Source: Danxiaibacter flavus (GTDB lineage Bacteria > Bacteroidota > Bacteroidia > Chitinophagales > Chitinophagaceae). From it: a stretch of 64,000 bases of DNA. A program made the position numbers and the translations under genes. The notes beneath the pieces are model-generated. The model was given only the letters and a program-made list of their open reading frames with translations, ran no database searches and was not told the DNA's origin. The stretch lies in contig NZ_JAULBC010000003.1 in the NCBI RefSeq assembly GCF_041060425.1, forward strand, positions 1 to 64,000, read 5' to 3'. This document shows, in pieces, positions 43,935 through 53,589 of the stretch. Each line of letters starts with the position of its first letter. The stretch's first letter is position 1.

Positions 43935-44945
43935 ATGAGTCATTTCCCGGTCTCGAGCTCTAATCTTTCAGCGGCTCACCTTGGCAGTTATTTAAAAGAT
44001 CAATACAATATAGAAGGAAATGTCCATTGCTCGCTTCTAAGAGCTGGCGTTAATCACACATATTTGCTGGGATGTGGTGATGAGCGTTTCGTTTTTCGCG
44101 TATACAGCCTCAACTGGAGAACCAGGCCTGAAATTGAGGAAGAGATAAAACTGGTCCGATACTTAAAAGAGAAAGCCATACCTGTTTCTTATGCTATTCC
44201 GGACAGGAACGGAAATCACATCCAGGTTTTGAATGCCCCGGAAGGTGAAAGATTGGGTGTATTATTTTCCATTGCGGAAGGTGATAAACTTCACAATTAT
44301 CCTGAAGAGCTGCACAGCGCTGTGGGAGCAATTATGGCTAACATGCATCTTGTAACCGAAAACCTCGAAATTGAACGGACGGATTATACCTGGGATGTTT
44401 TTCTTGTGGATCCATTTAAACATATACGTAAGTTCATTTCAGCGGATAGTGAAGAAATGCAGTTTTTGGAGAGAACAGCAAAATGGTTGTCGAAACAGTT
44501 GTCCGATGCAGACGCCAGTAAGCTTCGCAAAGGCGTTGTGCACCTGGATATATGGTTCGACAACCTGAATATTACAGAGAGCGGCAAAATAACACTTTTT
44601 GATTTTGACTTTTGCGGTAACGGCTTTCTGTGCCTTGATGTTGCTTACTATGTATTGCAACTTTATCATGTGGAGCGGGATGAAGAAACACGTGACAAAA
44701 AATTAGCCGCATTCTTTAAAGGGTATGAATTCATTGTGCCACTAAGTCCGGAGGAAAAAAGAATCTTACCAATGCTCGGAGTGGCGTTGTATATTTTCTA
44801 TTTGGGTGTTCAGAGCAACCGTTATGAGAACTGGTCCAATTCTTTTCTAAGCGAGAGTTATCTGAAGCGATTTATTTCGCAACTTGTGAAGCGTTATTAC
44901 GACTTGCATGGATTAGGAAAGGAAAGAGAGATGGCTGATGGCTGA
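43935..44945 (+). CDS. Aminoglycoside phosphotransferase-fold (APH) kinase
   Basis: From ATG 43935 the protein has 336 residues (longer in-frame starts are in antisense of the membrane protein gene). It shows the APH fold: NHTYLLGCGDERFVFRVY (ATP loop and Lys/Arg strand), KGVVHLDIWFDNL (catalytic HxDxxxxN) and LFDFDFCG (metal-binding DxD). Homoserine kinase-like and choline kinase-like members share this pattern. There is no sign of a resistance context; the substrate is unknown. Confidence 0.9.
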   Translation: MSHFPVSSSNLSAAHLGSYLKDQYNIEGNVHCSLLRAGVNHTYLLGCGDERFVFRVYSLNWRTRPEIEEEIKLVRYLKEKAIPVSYAIPDRNGNHIQVLNAPEGERLGVLFSIAEGDKLHNYPEELHSAVGAIMANMHLVTENLEIERTDYTWDVFLVDPFKHIRKFISADSEEMQFLERTAKWLSKQLSDADASKLRKGVVHLDIWFDNLNITESGKITLFDFDFCGNGFLCLDVAYYVLQLYHVERDEETRDKKLAAFFKGYEFIVPLSPEEKRILPMLGVALYIFYLGVQSNRYENWSNSFLSESYLKRFISQLVKRYYDLHGLGKEREMADG

Positions 44946-44999
44946 TTTCCGGATTGCTGATTTTTTGAATTAAGGGATACCAATATCTAACATTCAGAA

Positions 45000-45240
45000 A
45001 AATAGTACGATCACATCAGGAACCGGGCGCTCTCTCCTGTCGTCATTTTCTGGTAAACACGGATCGTCATGTGAACTATGAAAATTGGTTTGCCTCAAGC
45101 AAAAGGAAAAGGCAATACACTTAAGCTGAATTCCCTAAGGGAAAAACTGTCTCTGTCGTGAAATCTGTCATTGGCACGACAGGGAACATTTCCCACAGTC
45201 GGGATGTAGGACACATTTTCGCCCACCTGATACCTCACCC
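45000..45240 (+). repeat. Dispersed repeat, copy 1
   Basis: The segment shares ordered blocks with 63400-63700: ACGGATCGTCATGTGAACTA, AAATTGGTTTGCC, GGCAATACACTTAAGCTGAA, TTCCCTAAGGGAAAAACTG and AAATCTGTCATTGGCACGAC. It looks like a non-coding mobile or structural element about 200-300 bp long, at the 3' side of a + strand gene. Confidence 0.6.
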
Positions 45241-45241
45241 C

Positions 45242-45904
45242 TCACCCCTTACCCGTCCCCAACTCAATAATATCCTTCCCATCTATAACTTGCTTCGGAT
45301 ATGGTTCAAGAGCAACATGGATCATGGCAAGACCAAGCTCCTGTAGTGTACAAAATCCTTTAGGATATAAGGCCCGGCCAATGGGAAACATCCAATTGAT
45401 GTATTTGTAAAATGATTTCGCATTTTTCAGTCCGGGAGTCGGTTTAATAAAACCCGGTCTTACGGCATAGACTTTTTTAAAGGGAAGCTTCATGAGATCA
45501 TTTTCAGTTTTCCCTTTTACTCTTGCCCATCTGCTCCTACCCCTTTCAGAACTATCGGTGCCAGCTCCGGAAATATATTCAAAAACCATTTGCGGACTTT
45601 GCCTGCTCAATGTTTCCGCTACATGCATGGTAAGCGTATATGTCATCTTATAATACTCATCCGCAGATATGCCGACGGAAGAAATACCCAGGCAGAACAA
45701 ACATGCATCATAGCCTTTCAGTTGATCTTCAATAGCAGAAAGATCATAAAAGTTCCCATGAATAATTTCTCTAAGCTTCGGATGACTTATTCCCAAAGGC
45801 TTTCTGCTTATCGACAATACCTCATCAACAGCAGGATGCAGCAAACATTCATGCATCACGCCCTCTCCCACCATCCCCGTCGTTCCTGTAACTATAACTT
45901 TCAT
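45242..45904 (-). CDS. NAD(P)-binding epimerase/oxidoreductase-like protein
   Basis: This 220-residue protein begins MKVIVTGTTGMVGEGVMHEC, a Rossmann TGxxGxxG motif, followed by CLFCLGISSVGISADEYY and a late VYAVRPGFIKPTPG. It resembles short atypical SDRs (NmrA/HTATIP2-like) that lack the classical YxxxK site. The substrate is unknown. It is the last gene of a - strand run after the AraC gene, from which it is separated by a 123-bp repeat tract. Confidence 0.88.
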   Translation of the reverse strand: MKVIVTGTTGMVGEGVMHECLLHPAVDEVLSISRKPLGISHPKLREIIHGNFYDLSAIEDQLKGYDACLFCLGISSVGISADEYYKMTYTLTMHVAETLSRQSPQMVFEYISGAGTDSSERGRSRWARVKGKTENDLMKLPFKKVYAVRPGFIKPTPGLKNAKSFYKYINWMFPIGRALYPKGFCTLQELGLAMIHVALEPYPKQVIDGKDIIELGTGKG

Positions 45905-45957
45905 CTTTTTCTTTTCTTATTAGTTATCTTATTTCTCGTCCACTCTTCTCTTCTTTC

Positions 45958-46027
45958 CATCTTACCCGTCTTACATGTCTTACGATCTTACGGTCTTACG
46001 ATCTTACAATCTTACTGTCTTACAATC
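45958..46027. repeat. TCTTACNA short-word repeat
   Basis: About ten consecutive 8-10 nt words of the type CTTACGATCTTACGGTCTTA and CAATCTTACTGTCTTAC fill the gap between the epimerase-like and AraC genes. They extend almost to the AraC stop codon. Confidence 0.8.
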
Positions 46028-46840
46028 CTACTGTCTTACCCCCGAAGGGTTCACCCCAAACATCTTTTTAAACGAGTAAGAAAAATGTGCAATGCTTTCG
46101 AAGCCCACTTCGAGATAGACATCAGAAGGTTTCTTTCCCTGCTCTTTGATTAGATAATAAGCTTCCTGCAATCTTTTTTGTAATAGCCATCGACTTGGCG
46201 ATGTACTGAATATTTTTTCAAAGTCGCGTTTGAATGTGGCAAGACTCCTTCCTGTAAGATAAGCCAGTCTTTTTAGCTCAACGTTAAACTTAAAATTCTT
46301 ATTCATGAATTCCTGGAGATCTATTTTGCCGGGATCATTGAAATCAAACAATGTATTCTTTAGGGCGGGGAATTTTTTCAATAATAGAAAAAGTGCCTCA
46401 TTCACTTTCAGTGAAACTAATTCAGCCGGTAAAGGCTCATCCAGATACGGCAGTATGGATGTAACATAACTTTGCAAAAGCGCGTCGGGAGCTATATGCA
46501 TAATTGCATCTTCAGTGGGTTCGTGTCTGTCAGTTGTGTAATTGTAATCCATGCTGAATTTTCGCAGTGTATCCTGATCGAATATGACGGATAACAACTT
46601 AAAAGTGCCGCCGTTTGATGGCGGTACCTTGGTAAACTTGGCAAGATGATTTCTTCTGAAAAAAGCAAAATCGCCTTCTTTAAATGTGAAAGTCCGGTTC
46701 TGAAGCTGAATGATCATGCTTCCGGATATAAGATGTCCGAAAACATGTTCCGGAATAAATTGCTCACCCTCGCGGCTAAACGCCGTGTAGCATGAATAAA
46801 GTATCCCGGAAACCTGTTTGTATTCAGTTAATGCGTCCAT
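46028..46840 (-). CDS. AraC-family transcriptional regulator
   Basis: From ATG 46840 the protein has 270 residues: an N-terminal cupin-like sensing half (IIQLQNRTFTFKEGDFAFF) and a C-terminal pair of HTH motifs (LAYLTGRSLATFKRDFEKIF; DVYLEVGFESIAHFSYSFKKMFG). It lies 14 bp after the SDR gene and likely regulates that pair. This N-terminal type is common beside single oxidoreductase genes. The ligand is unknown. Confidence 0.92.
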   Translation of the reverse strand: MDALTEYKQVSGILYSCYTAFSREGEQFIPEHVFGHLISGSMIIQLQNRTFTFKEGDFAFFRRNHLAKFTKVPPSNGGTFKLLSVIFDQDTLRKFSMDYNYTTDRHEPTEDAIMHIAPDALLQSYVTSILPYLDEPLPAELVSLKVNEALFLLLKKFPALKNTLFDFNDPGKIDLQEFMNKNFKFNVELKRLAYLTGRSLATFKRDFEKIFSTSPSRWLLQKRLQEAYYLIKEQGKKPSDVYLEVGFESIAHFSYSFKKMFGVNPSGVRQ

Positions 46841-46854
46841 TTGTATTAAATTCT

Positions 46855-47742
46855 TCAATTGTTAGCGTTCGCCATGGTAAGAATTTGTGCTGCATCTGTT
46901 TCAAAGAAATTAACGGCGTCGTCATGGTCTGTTGAAAGTGTTACATCCAGCCATTTATTAAATTCTTCTTCGCGATCTGCATTTGCCCGTTTAAGAAGTC
47001 CGGCAGCATCACTTCCCAACAACAAATGTAACGGAGGTTGAGCATGATTTGCAACATCTATCATCACCTTTGCCGCTTTAACAGGATCGCCGGAGGGAAC
47101 AAAATCACTTCTTAACACTTTTGCCATTACGCCGACGGTTTGATCATAGTCCGGGATATTTGTTGCATACGTCATTGAAGAACCAGCCCAATCGGTGCGG
47201 AAGCCTCCGGGTTCAATAATCGTGATCTTTATACCCAGTGGTGCAACTTCTTTAGATACAGCTTCAGAAAAACCGACAAGGGCAAATTTTGCCGCCTGGT
47301 AGATGGATACTCCAGGTGTGCCAACGCGCCCACCGATAGAGCTGACCTGTAAAATACGCCCGGACTGCTGTTTGCGAAGATGAGGAAGAACTGCGCGGGT
47401 AACATACACTGCACCCCAGAAGTTTGTATCTATCTGGCTGTGCATCTGTTCCCTTGTAAATGCTTCTGCTGCGCCAGTGATTCCAAAGCCCGCGTTATTT
47501 ACAACAACATCTATTCTACCGAACAGGCTAACAGCTTCATTCACCACAGATGTAACCGCTTGTTCATCAGTCACATCCAGTTGTAATGTTTGCAATTGAC
47601 CGGGATACTTTTCTTTAAGATCCTTCAGTGCTTCTGTGTTTCGTGCAGTAGCTACAACACTATCGCCGCTATGTAAAACGGCTTCCGTAAGGCTGCGTCC
47701 AAGACCTCTTGAACTTCCTGTGATAAACCAAACTTTTTTCAT
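46855..47742 (-). CDS. Short-chain dehydrogenase/reductase
   Basis: This 295-residue classical SDR has the cofactor motif TGSSRGLG at residue 8, NNAGFG, the catalytic Ser in ILQVSSIGG and the pair Tyr-xxx-Lys in SIYQAAKFAL. The family performs NAD(P)-dependent oxidoreduction of alcohols and ketones. It is first of a two-gene unit with the AraC regulator. The substrate cannot be predicted. Confidence 0.93.
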   Translation of the reverse strand: MKKVWFITGSSRGLGRSLTEAVLHSGDSVVATARNTEALKDLKEKYPGQLQTLQLDVTDEQAVTSVVNEAVSLFGRIDVVVNNAGFGITGAAEAFTREQMHSQIDTNFWGAVYVTRAVLPHLRKQQSGRILQVSSIGGRVGTPGVSIYQAAKFALVGFSEAVSKEVAPLGIKITIIEPGGFRTDWAGSSMTYATNIPDYDQTVGVMAKVLRSDFVPSGDPVKAAKVMIDVANHAQPPLHLLLGSDAAGLLKRANADREEEFNKWLDVTLSTDHDDAVNFFETDAAQILTMANANN

Positions 47743-47821
47743 TTTTTATTGCTTTTGTGATACAAAGATCACTCAGCAATGAGCCTGGTTGTTTTCGTGA
47801 AAAGCTCAAATTTAGTTTCGT

Positions 47822-48006
47822 GAAAAGCTCAGTTTTTTAATGGAGAGTTGAAAATTGACAATTGAAAATGATGGCCACTGAAACACTGAAGCACAGATTT
47901 ATTCGTCTCGCGTCCCGGGCAAAAAGTGACTCTTTCGGCGCTTTCCACCATTATCAATTTTCCCCGCCTGAATGACGTCAGTCGGGCAGGAATTTTCAAT
48001 TTTCAA
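47822..48006. repeat. TTGAAAATTGACAATTG word repeats with REP-like hairpin
   Basis: GTTGAAAATTGACAATTG (47846) and GAATTTTCAATTTTCAATT (47990) face each other. Between them lies the REP-like CCCGCCTGA-ATGACGTCAG-TCGGGCAGG (47963-47990), as at 40.8 kb. No gene is seen. Confidence 0.7.
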
Positions 48007-50310
48007 TTAGTCTTTCCCCCAATGCTCATTCGGCTTACTGCCCATCTCTAACTCCAGCGTTCCTCCTTTCGCGATATCCTCATGCATTATATAGCATTTG
48101 TTATAAGGCTTTCCATTAAGCTTAGCGTTTTGTATGTATTTGTTTTCGGGAGAATTGTTATGAGCTGTGATAGTAAATTGTCTACCTGCATAATATTTAC
48201 TTTCCAATTGAAATGTAACACGGCTAAATACCGGGCTCGTGATTTCATAACGTTTATCTCCCGGGCACACCGGATGTAATCCGCTTGCGGCCAAAACATA
48301 CCATGCCGACATCTGCCCCACATCTTCGTTACCGACCAATCCTTCTACAGAATTGTGATAAGCTGAAGAACAAATCGTTCTTGTCCACTGCTGTGTTAAC
48401 CATGGGTAACCGATTCTGTTGAAGATAAAAGGCACATGATGAACAGGCTCATTGGCATGATTGTAATAATCGTTCCACATCATGTTCTTCGGCGTTTGTT
48501 CGAAAAAGTAAACGAGATCATTTTTTACTTTTTCTTTTCCGCCCATCAGCTCCACCATACCATCAATATCCTGCGGTACAAACCAACCCTGCTGATAAGG
48601 ATTGCTTTCTACTGTTCCGTAATCCTGTTTTAACCTTCCTTTTTCAGGCCATGCCTCCCAGCTTCCATCTTCTTTCTTTGGCCTGAACCAACCTTTGTCT
48701 TTGTCGAAAATATTCTTGTAGTCAGATGACTTTGCCAGATATTTTTCCGCATCGGACTGCTTGTTTGTCGCCTTAGCTAGCTGCGCCATGCACCAGTCGA
48801 AATAGGAATATTCAAGCGTTGTTGATATGCCGCCGGGCGAATATCCTCTATCGTTGTTGTCAAATTTAGCTACGGTATTTAAGGCATACTGATATGCTTT
48901 GCTCATATCATAATTGCGAATGCCTTTTGAATAAGCGTCGGCCAATACAGAAACTGCCGGATTACCGATCATACAACCGGAATACGCGTTGAGAAACTCC
49001 CATCTTTCCAAATAGTTTTTGCCTGATTCATCCGCAAGTGTAACGAGCGAATTAATCATGTCATTTACCAAAGATGGATTGATGATCGTCTGCAGCGGCA
49101 TCTGGCTTCTGAATACATCCCACCCGCTGAATATAGTGCGTTTTGAAAAGCTGCTACTTTCATGAATCTTTCCATCACCGCCCGTATATTGCCCGTTGAC
49201 ATCAGAAAAATTGCGGGGATCAATCATGGTGTGGTATAGTGCAGTATAAAATACAGCTTTCTCCTCTGCCGAGCCGCCTTCTATTTTTATTTTTTGCAAA
49301 GCATTGTTCCATGCATTTTGAGCAGCCTTATGCACTTTATCAAAATTCCAGTCAGCAATTTCCGCTTCGAGGTTTTGTTTTGCTCCCTCAACACTCACAA
49401 AAGAAATTCCCGCTTTCATTTGCACCTGCTCATTTGCTTTTGTAGCAAATTCTGTATAAAAGCCCAGGTGTTTGCCTTCCATTTCTTTTGTATTTGGCAA
49501 CACCTGTGCGGAAGCAACACGTTCATGGTATTTTTCACTTTCAACATCTTCACGTTTCCGTTTCCAGTCGTCGGGGATATCGGCGCTCCAAACACCGTAG
49601 TTGGTAATCGGCTTGTCGAATTGTGCATAGAAATAAACAGTATAGTCAGGATGACCATCCCCGTTGCCCCAGCCGCCACCATCCGGAGTACACTTCATCC
49701 ATCCTTCAATGGTATTGCTGTTTACAACCTTTACATATTGCAGCACAGAAGTGCCTCCTACCCTTCTTGCAAGATCTATCTGGATACGAGATTGTTTGTT
49801 TTCCGGGAAAGTAAATCGTAACATGCCACTGTGTGGGGCTGCGGTCATTTCTGCTTTGACATTATATTTTGATAATATCACTTCGTAATAACCTGCTGCT
49901 GCCTTTTCTGTCTTTTTATCAAATGATGACCTGTAACCGTTTTCGGGCTTTTGTATTGTACCGGAAAAGGTTTTTAATGGCCCCGTGGTTGGCATCGCCA
50001 GAAAATTTCCCAAATCTCCATACCAACCTATTCCGCTCATTTGTGTGAATGCAAAGCCCTCAATGCTGGTGTGTTCGTAGCTGTAGCCGGATCCGTTGTC
50101 ACCACCGGTTATTGTATTTGGGCTTACCTGCACCATTCCAAAGGGAGTTGCTGCCCCGGGAAATGTTTTGCCTAAACCGTGATAGATGCCGGCGGCTCCA
50201 ACACTGGTGCTGGCGCCAACAAACGGGTTGACATACGCTGCAGGTAATTGTGCCTGTAAATAAAAAGAACCGGATAATAATAATGAAATGGCTAAGTTGA
50301 TTTTTTTCAT
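48007..50310 (-). CDS. GH92 alpha-mannosidase
   Basis: From ATG 50310 the protein has 767 residues with a signal peptide (INLAISLLLSGSFYLQAQ). Family GH92 blocks are VNPFVGAS at the mature start, FPGAATPFGMVQVSPNT, GYSYEHTSIEGFAFTQMSG, SGWDVFRSQMPL and GLVGNEDVGQMSAWYVLA. GH92 enzymes are calcium-dependent inverting exo-alpha-mannosidases, mostly alpha-1,2. It is located between the SDR gene and the fructan sensor with repeats on both sides, so it looks like a stand-alone gene. Together with GH125 it could strip N-glycan or fungal mannan. Confidence 0.95.
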   Translation of the reverse strand: MKKINLAISLLLSGSFYLQAQLPAAYVNPFVGASTSVGAAGIYHGLGKTFPGAATPFGMVQVSPNTITGGDNGSGYSYEHTSIEGFAFTQMSGIGWYGDLGNFLAMPTTGPLKTFSGTIQKPENGYRSSFDKKTEKAAAGYYEVILSKYNVKAEMTAAPHSGMLRFTFPENKQSRIQIDLARRVGGTSVLQYVKVVNSNTIEGWMKCTPDGGGWGNGDGHPDYTVYFYAQFDKPITNYGVWSADIPDDWKRKREDVESEKYHERVASAQVLPNTKEMEGKHLGFYTEFATKANEQVQMKAGISFVSVEGAKQNLEAEIADWNFDKVHKAAQNAWNNALQKIKIEGGSAEEKAVFYTALYHTMIDPRNFSDVNGQYTGGDGKIHESSSFSKRTIFSGWDVFRSQMPLQTIINPSLVNDMINSLVTLADESGKNYLERWEFLNAYSGCMIGNPAVSVLADAYSKGIRNYDMSKAYQYALNTVAKFDNNDRGYSPGGISTTLEYSYFDWCMAQLAKATNKQSDAEKYLAKSSDYKNIFDKDKGWFRPKKEDGSWEAWPEKGRLKQDYGTVESNPYQQGWFVPQDIDGMVELMGGKEKVKNDLVYFFEQTPKNMMWNDYYNHANEPVHHVPFIFNRIGYPWLTQQWTRTICSSAYHNSVEGLVGNEDVGQMSAWYVLAASGLHPVCPGDKRYEITSPVFSRVTFQLESKYYAGRQFTITAHNNSPENKYIQNAKLNGKPYNKCYIMHEDIAKGGTLELEMGSKPNEHWGKD

Positions 50311-50329
50311 GGCGCACAATATTACGAAA

Positions 50330-50501
50330 GCATCTTTAGTTAATGGATAGTTGAAAATTGAAAATTGATAATGAAAACGCAAAACACGATGTTTCCTACT
50401 GTAGTCTCGGGTGGAATAAAAGACCTCATGTCTGCGCTAAAATTTAACAGTGACAAATTCCTGCAAGCCCTTTTGCCTTTTTACCTTTGAAATTTGACTT
50501 T
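50330..50501. repeat. Short word repeats between GH92 and the sensor gene
   Basis: GTTGAAAATTGAAAATTG (50349) and TTTTTACCTTTGAAATTTG plus GACTTTTTATC (50477 on) repeat words seen at 47.8 and 40.8 kb. No gene is seen. Confidence 0.6.
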
Positions 50502-53270
50502 TTATCGTTGTGATTTAAACGCAGTCGGCGATACGCCTGTTTTTGTTTTAAATACGGTTGCAAAATAAGCAGGTGAAGAGAATCCTGTTTTGTAAGATAC
50601 TTCTGATACCGAAAGGTCTTCGTGCTGCAAATAATATTTTGCTTTTTGTAACCTGGCGTTGAGGATGTACTCATTAATGTTCGTGCCCATCAGTGTCTTT
50701 ACCTTACGATATAATTGTACTTTCGAAATACACATTGCTTTACAAATATCATCAATAACAAAATGATCATTGCTGATGTTATTCTCTACCACTGAAATAA
50801 ATTCAGACACAAACTTTCTGTCGGTTTTTTTCGCTGCACCCGGTCTTATTACAGCTGGCACTTCTGTGGTAAAATGTTCTTTTAGTTTATTCCTGTTGGA
50901 AAGCAGGCTTGTTAAAGTCTCATTCAGCACGGCGAACTGAAAAGGTTTGGTAATATATGCGTCTGCCATGCTTCTGAATCCTTCAATTTGTTGCTCCATG
51001 GCTGTTCTTGCTGTAAGTAATATTACCGGGATATGTGATGTGCGGATATCATTTTTCAGCAAACCGGTTAGCGTAATACCATCTTTTCCTGGCATTGTAA
51101 TGTCGCAAATTACAACATCAGGTAAATTATCGAATGCCATTTGTAGTCCTTTTGTTCCATTATCCGCTTCGATTATGTGATATCTTGCCGACAGTTGTGT
51201 ATGCAGAAATTGCCTCAGCTCAGGATTGTCCTCAATAATTAAAAGTGTTTCCTTTCTCTTTTCAGATACCGGCGCGTCTTGTTCATCTATTACAGGTATT
51301 GAAGAAAGCAGATCCGCGATAAACAATTCTTTTTCGCTGTCTGCTAACGGTCCTGCATCTGCTGTTGCAATTTCCTCCGGCGAAAAATGGCTGTTACCTA
51401 GCGGAAGTGTGATAGTAAAGGTGGTTCCTTTGCCTTTTTGACTATTTACACTGATAGAACCACGATGCAGTTCAATTAATTCTTTTGACAGCGAAAGCCC
51501 AAGACCGGAGCCCTTGTGGCTTTCATGATCGCCTTGATAGAAAGTGTCAAATGCGTGCGCCTGTTCATCCGGCGTCATGCCAATACCGTTATCCTGCACA
51601 TGAATGATGGCTTGATCCGTTTCACTGTTTTTCTCAATGCTTAAAATAATAGATCCGTTGTCCGCTGTGAACTTGAATGAGTTTGAAAGCAGATTATACA
51701 ATACTTTGTCAACCATTGTTACATCTATCCAGACGGGCAGTTGTCTTTCTTTTGTGAGCATTCTGCAATCAATACCGCGTTTACGCGCAATTTCCTGAAA
51801 GGCCTGTACTATTTCATTTGCAAAAAATACAAGGTCATTTTCTGAGGCCCGTATTTTCCATTTATTAAACTCGATCTTCCTGAAATCAATTAGCTGATTA
51901 ACCAGTCTCAATAAACGCATGGCATTGTTGCGGATCAGCATAAGTTGTTGCCGTGTGTGCGCCTGCAGCTTTGGATTTTCAAGCATTCCATCTACAGGTC
52001 CCATGATCAGCGTTAAGGGCGTCCGGAACTCATGCGAAATATTGGTGAAGAAATTCAGCCTGGCTTCGTGTGCGGCCTGGGCCCTGGCTGACATTTCTAT
52101 TAGCTGTGCGCTTTGCCTGGATATTTCGTCATTTTGATTTGCGAGCTGTTTGTTGATCTTTTTATTAAGATTGCGGGAATAAAAAAGAAGTCCCGCGAAG
52201 AAAATGGCGAGCCCTAATGAGCAGGTTAATACATAAAGGAGTGCCCGTTGGTTATTGTAAATTCTTTTTTGCTCGGCCAGCATGTCCTGTTGCTTCTCAA
52301 TGTCCCGTTGCTGGCTAAGCATTTTGTCAGATTGCAACTTCATTAAGTGTACGTTGCTGGAATCCACCACTAAAGTCTGTAAAAGTGTTTCTTTGCCGAG
52401 TGATTGCCCGTTTAAAATTTTAACCGCATTGCGTATGGCCTCTGCGCCGCCTGTTGGATATAGCATAGATGCGGTAAGTATTTTATTAGACACAAGCTCC
52501 ATCCCCATGCCCGGGAGGGCATCAACACCAATTATTTTTATATTATTTGCGCCATTTGTTTTGCAGGCTTCATAAGTTCCACGTGCCATTACATCATTGT
52601 GGGCAAAAATGAGGTTAGCAGATGGCAACATTTGTTTTAAGGACGATATTTCTTTTTCAGCTTTAGGTTTTATCCAGTCACCGGGTACTTTCGCAATAAG
52701 ATGGATCTGCTTAAATGTATTCAGCGCATCGCGAAAGCCGTGGTCGCGATCGATGGCAGGTGAAGAAGCTGGCAGACCTGTTACTTCTATAATATTTCCC
52801 TTTCCCTGTAATAATGAAGCAACATAGTCGCCGGCCATTTTACCAAGTTGATAATTGTCCGCACCTATATAATTAGAATAAAGGGATGAAGCGATCTTTC
52901 TGTCCACAACAATCACCGGAATTCCGCTATTGAATGCTTCTTCTACTACCGGTGTAAGCGGTTGAGCTTCGTTCGGAGAAATAATGAGCAGATTAATTTT
53001 TTCTTTTAGTAGCGCCCTTACCTGTTGAACCTGTTTCTCGCTGTTGTCATCTGCCTGTTTATAGAGCAGCTCCATTTCGGGATAAAATGCCAGCTCGCGT
53101 TTCATTTCTCCAAGCATGGATTTTCTCCAGTCGTCAGCGTCCCCACACTGCGAAAAGCCAATCCGGAATTTTCGCGTTTCCTTATTTAGTTCACAAGACG
53201 ACATGCATGTCAACAGGCAGACACATATAAATAAGGAGAAGTATTTCCTGGCAAAGTCCCGATAAAACAT
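50502..53270 (-). CDS. Hybrid two-component regulator with periplasmic sugar-binding sensor (BT1754-like)
   Basis: This 922-residue single protein combines a lipoprotein-like signal (Cys26), a LacI/RbsB-type periplasmic-binding domain (about 35-325; GFSQCGDADDWRKSML, ISPNEAQPLTPVVEEA, VVDRKI), one membrane helix (about 340-365), a histidine kinase with His413 (NISHEFRTPL) and an ATPase domain (NLLSNSFKF, DNGIGM, GSGLGLSL). A receiver with Asp723 (VVICDITMPGKDG) and a C-terminal AraC domain follow. The architecture equals the fructose-sensing regulator BT1754 of Bacteroides thetaiotaomicron, whose periplasmic domain binds fructose directly. It is divergent from the sugar porter gene of a fructan locus, which supports the same role here. 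Confidence 0.93.
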   Translation of the reverse strand: MFYRDFARKYFSLFICVCLLTCMSSCELNKETRKFRIGFSQCGDADDWRKSMLGEMKRELAFYPEMELLYKQADDNSEKQVQQVRALLKEKINLLIISPNEAQPLTPVVEEAFNSGIPVIVVDRKIASSLYSNYIGADNYQLGKMAGDYVASLLQGKGNIIEVTGLPASSPAIDRDHGFRDALNTFKQIHLIAKVPGDWIKPKAEKEISSLKQMLPSANLIFAHNDVMARGTYEACKTNGANNIKIIGVDALPGMGMELVSNKILTASMLYPTGGAEAIRNAVKILNGQSLGKETLLQTLVVDSSNVHLMKLQSDKMLSQQRDIEKQQDMLAEQKRIYNNQRALLYVLTCSLGLAIFFAGLLFYSRNLNKKINKQLANQNDEISRQSAQLIEMSARAQAAHEARLNFFTNISHEFRTPLTLIMGPVDGMLENPKLQAHTRQQLMLIRNNAMRLLRLVNQLIDFRKIEFNKWKIRASENDLVFFANEIVQAFQEIARKRGIDCRMLTKERQLPVWIDVTMVDKVLYNLLSNSFKFTADNGSIILSIEKNSETDQAIIHVQDNGIGMTPDEQAHAFDTFYQGDHESHKGSGLGLSLSKELIELHRGSISVNSQKGKGTTFTITLPLGNSHFSPEEIATADAGPLADSEKELFIADLLSSIPVIDEQDAPVSEKRKETLLIIEDNPELRQFLHTQLSARYHIIEADNGTKGLQMAFDNLPDVVICDITMPGKDGITLTGLLKNDIRTSHIPVILLTARTAMEQQIEGFRSMADAYITKPFQFAVLNETLTSLLSNRNKLKEHFTTEVPAVIRPGAAKKTDRKFVSEFISVVENNISNDHFVIDDICKAMCISKVQLYRKVKTLMGTNINEYILNARLQKAKYYLQHEDLSVSEVSYKTGFSSPAYFATVFKTKTGVSPTAFKSQR

Positions 53271-53589
53271 ATTGGCTGCAATTGGTTAAGAACAATTGAA
53301 TGAGCTACGAATAACTTCATTCAAATCGTGAATAAAAATATCTGATTTAAGAAATCAACTACTTTTCAAAGAAGGAAGATCGGTGAAAAATGGAACTATT
53401 TTAAAAATTTTTGTTCCAAAAACGAAAGTGTCTCGTTGACACGTATCAGAATAAGAGAATACAATTTATTTATTTTCAATTAGTTAGAATAATTTGAACA
53501 GATGAAATGATTTTGAAAGTAAAAGAAACTTGTTTTAATAGCATCCGGCCTGTGCCCGGCTAATTTGCGCTAAAACATTGCTTACCGTT
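53271..53589. promoter_or_regulatory. Divergent intergenic region between sensor and fructan operon
   Basis: 319 AT-rich bases separate the regulator from the sugar porter. This is the expected place for the AraC-domain binding site and the operon promoter. TACTTTTC (53350) and ATAATTTG (53490) vaguely resemble -7 elements; neither is convincing, and I found no clear direct repeat. Confidence 0.35.

Noticed and set aside
46841..46858. TTG start giving six more residues to the AraC regulator
   Set aside because: The ATG at 46840 lies at the natural start of the domain and leaves a normal 14-bp gap after the SDR gene.
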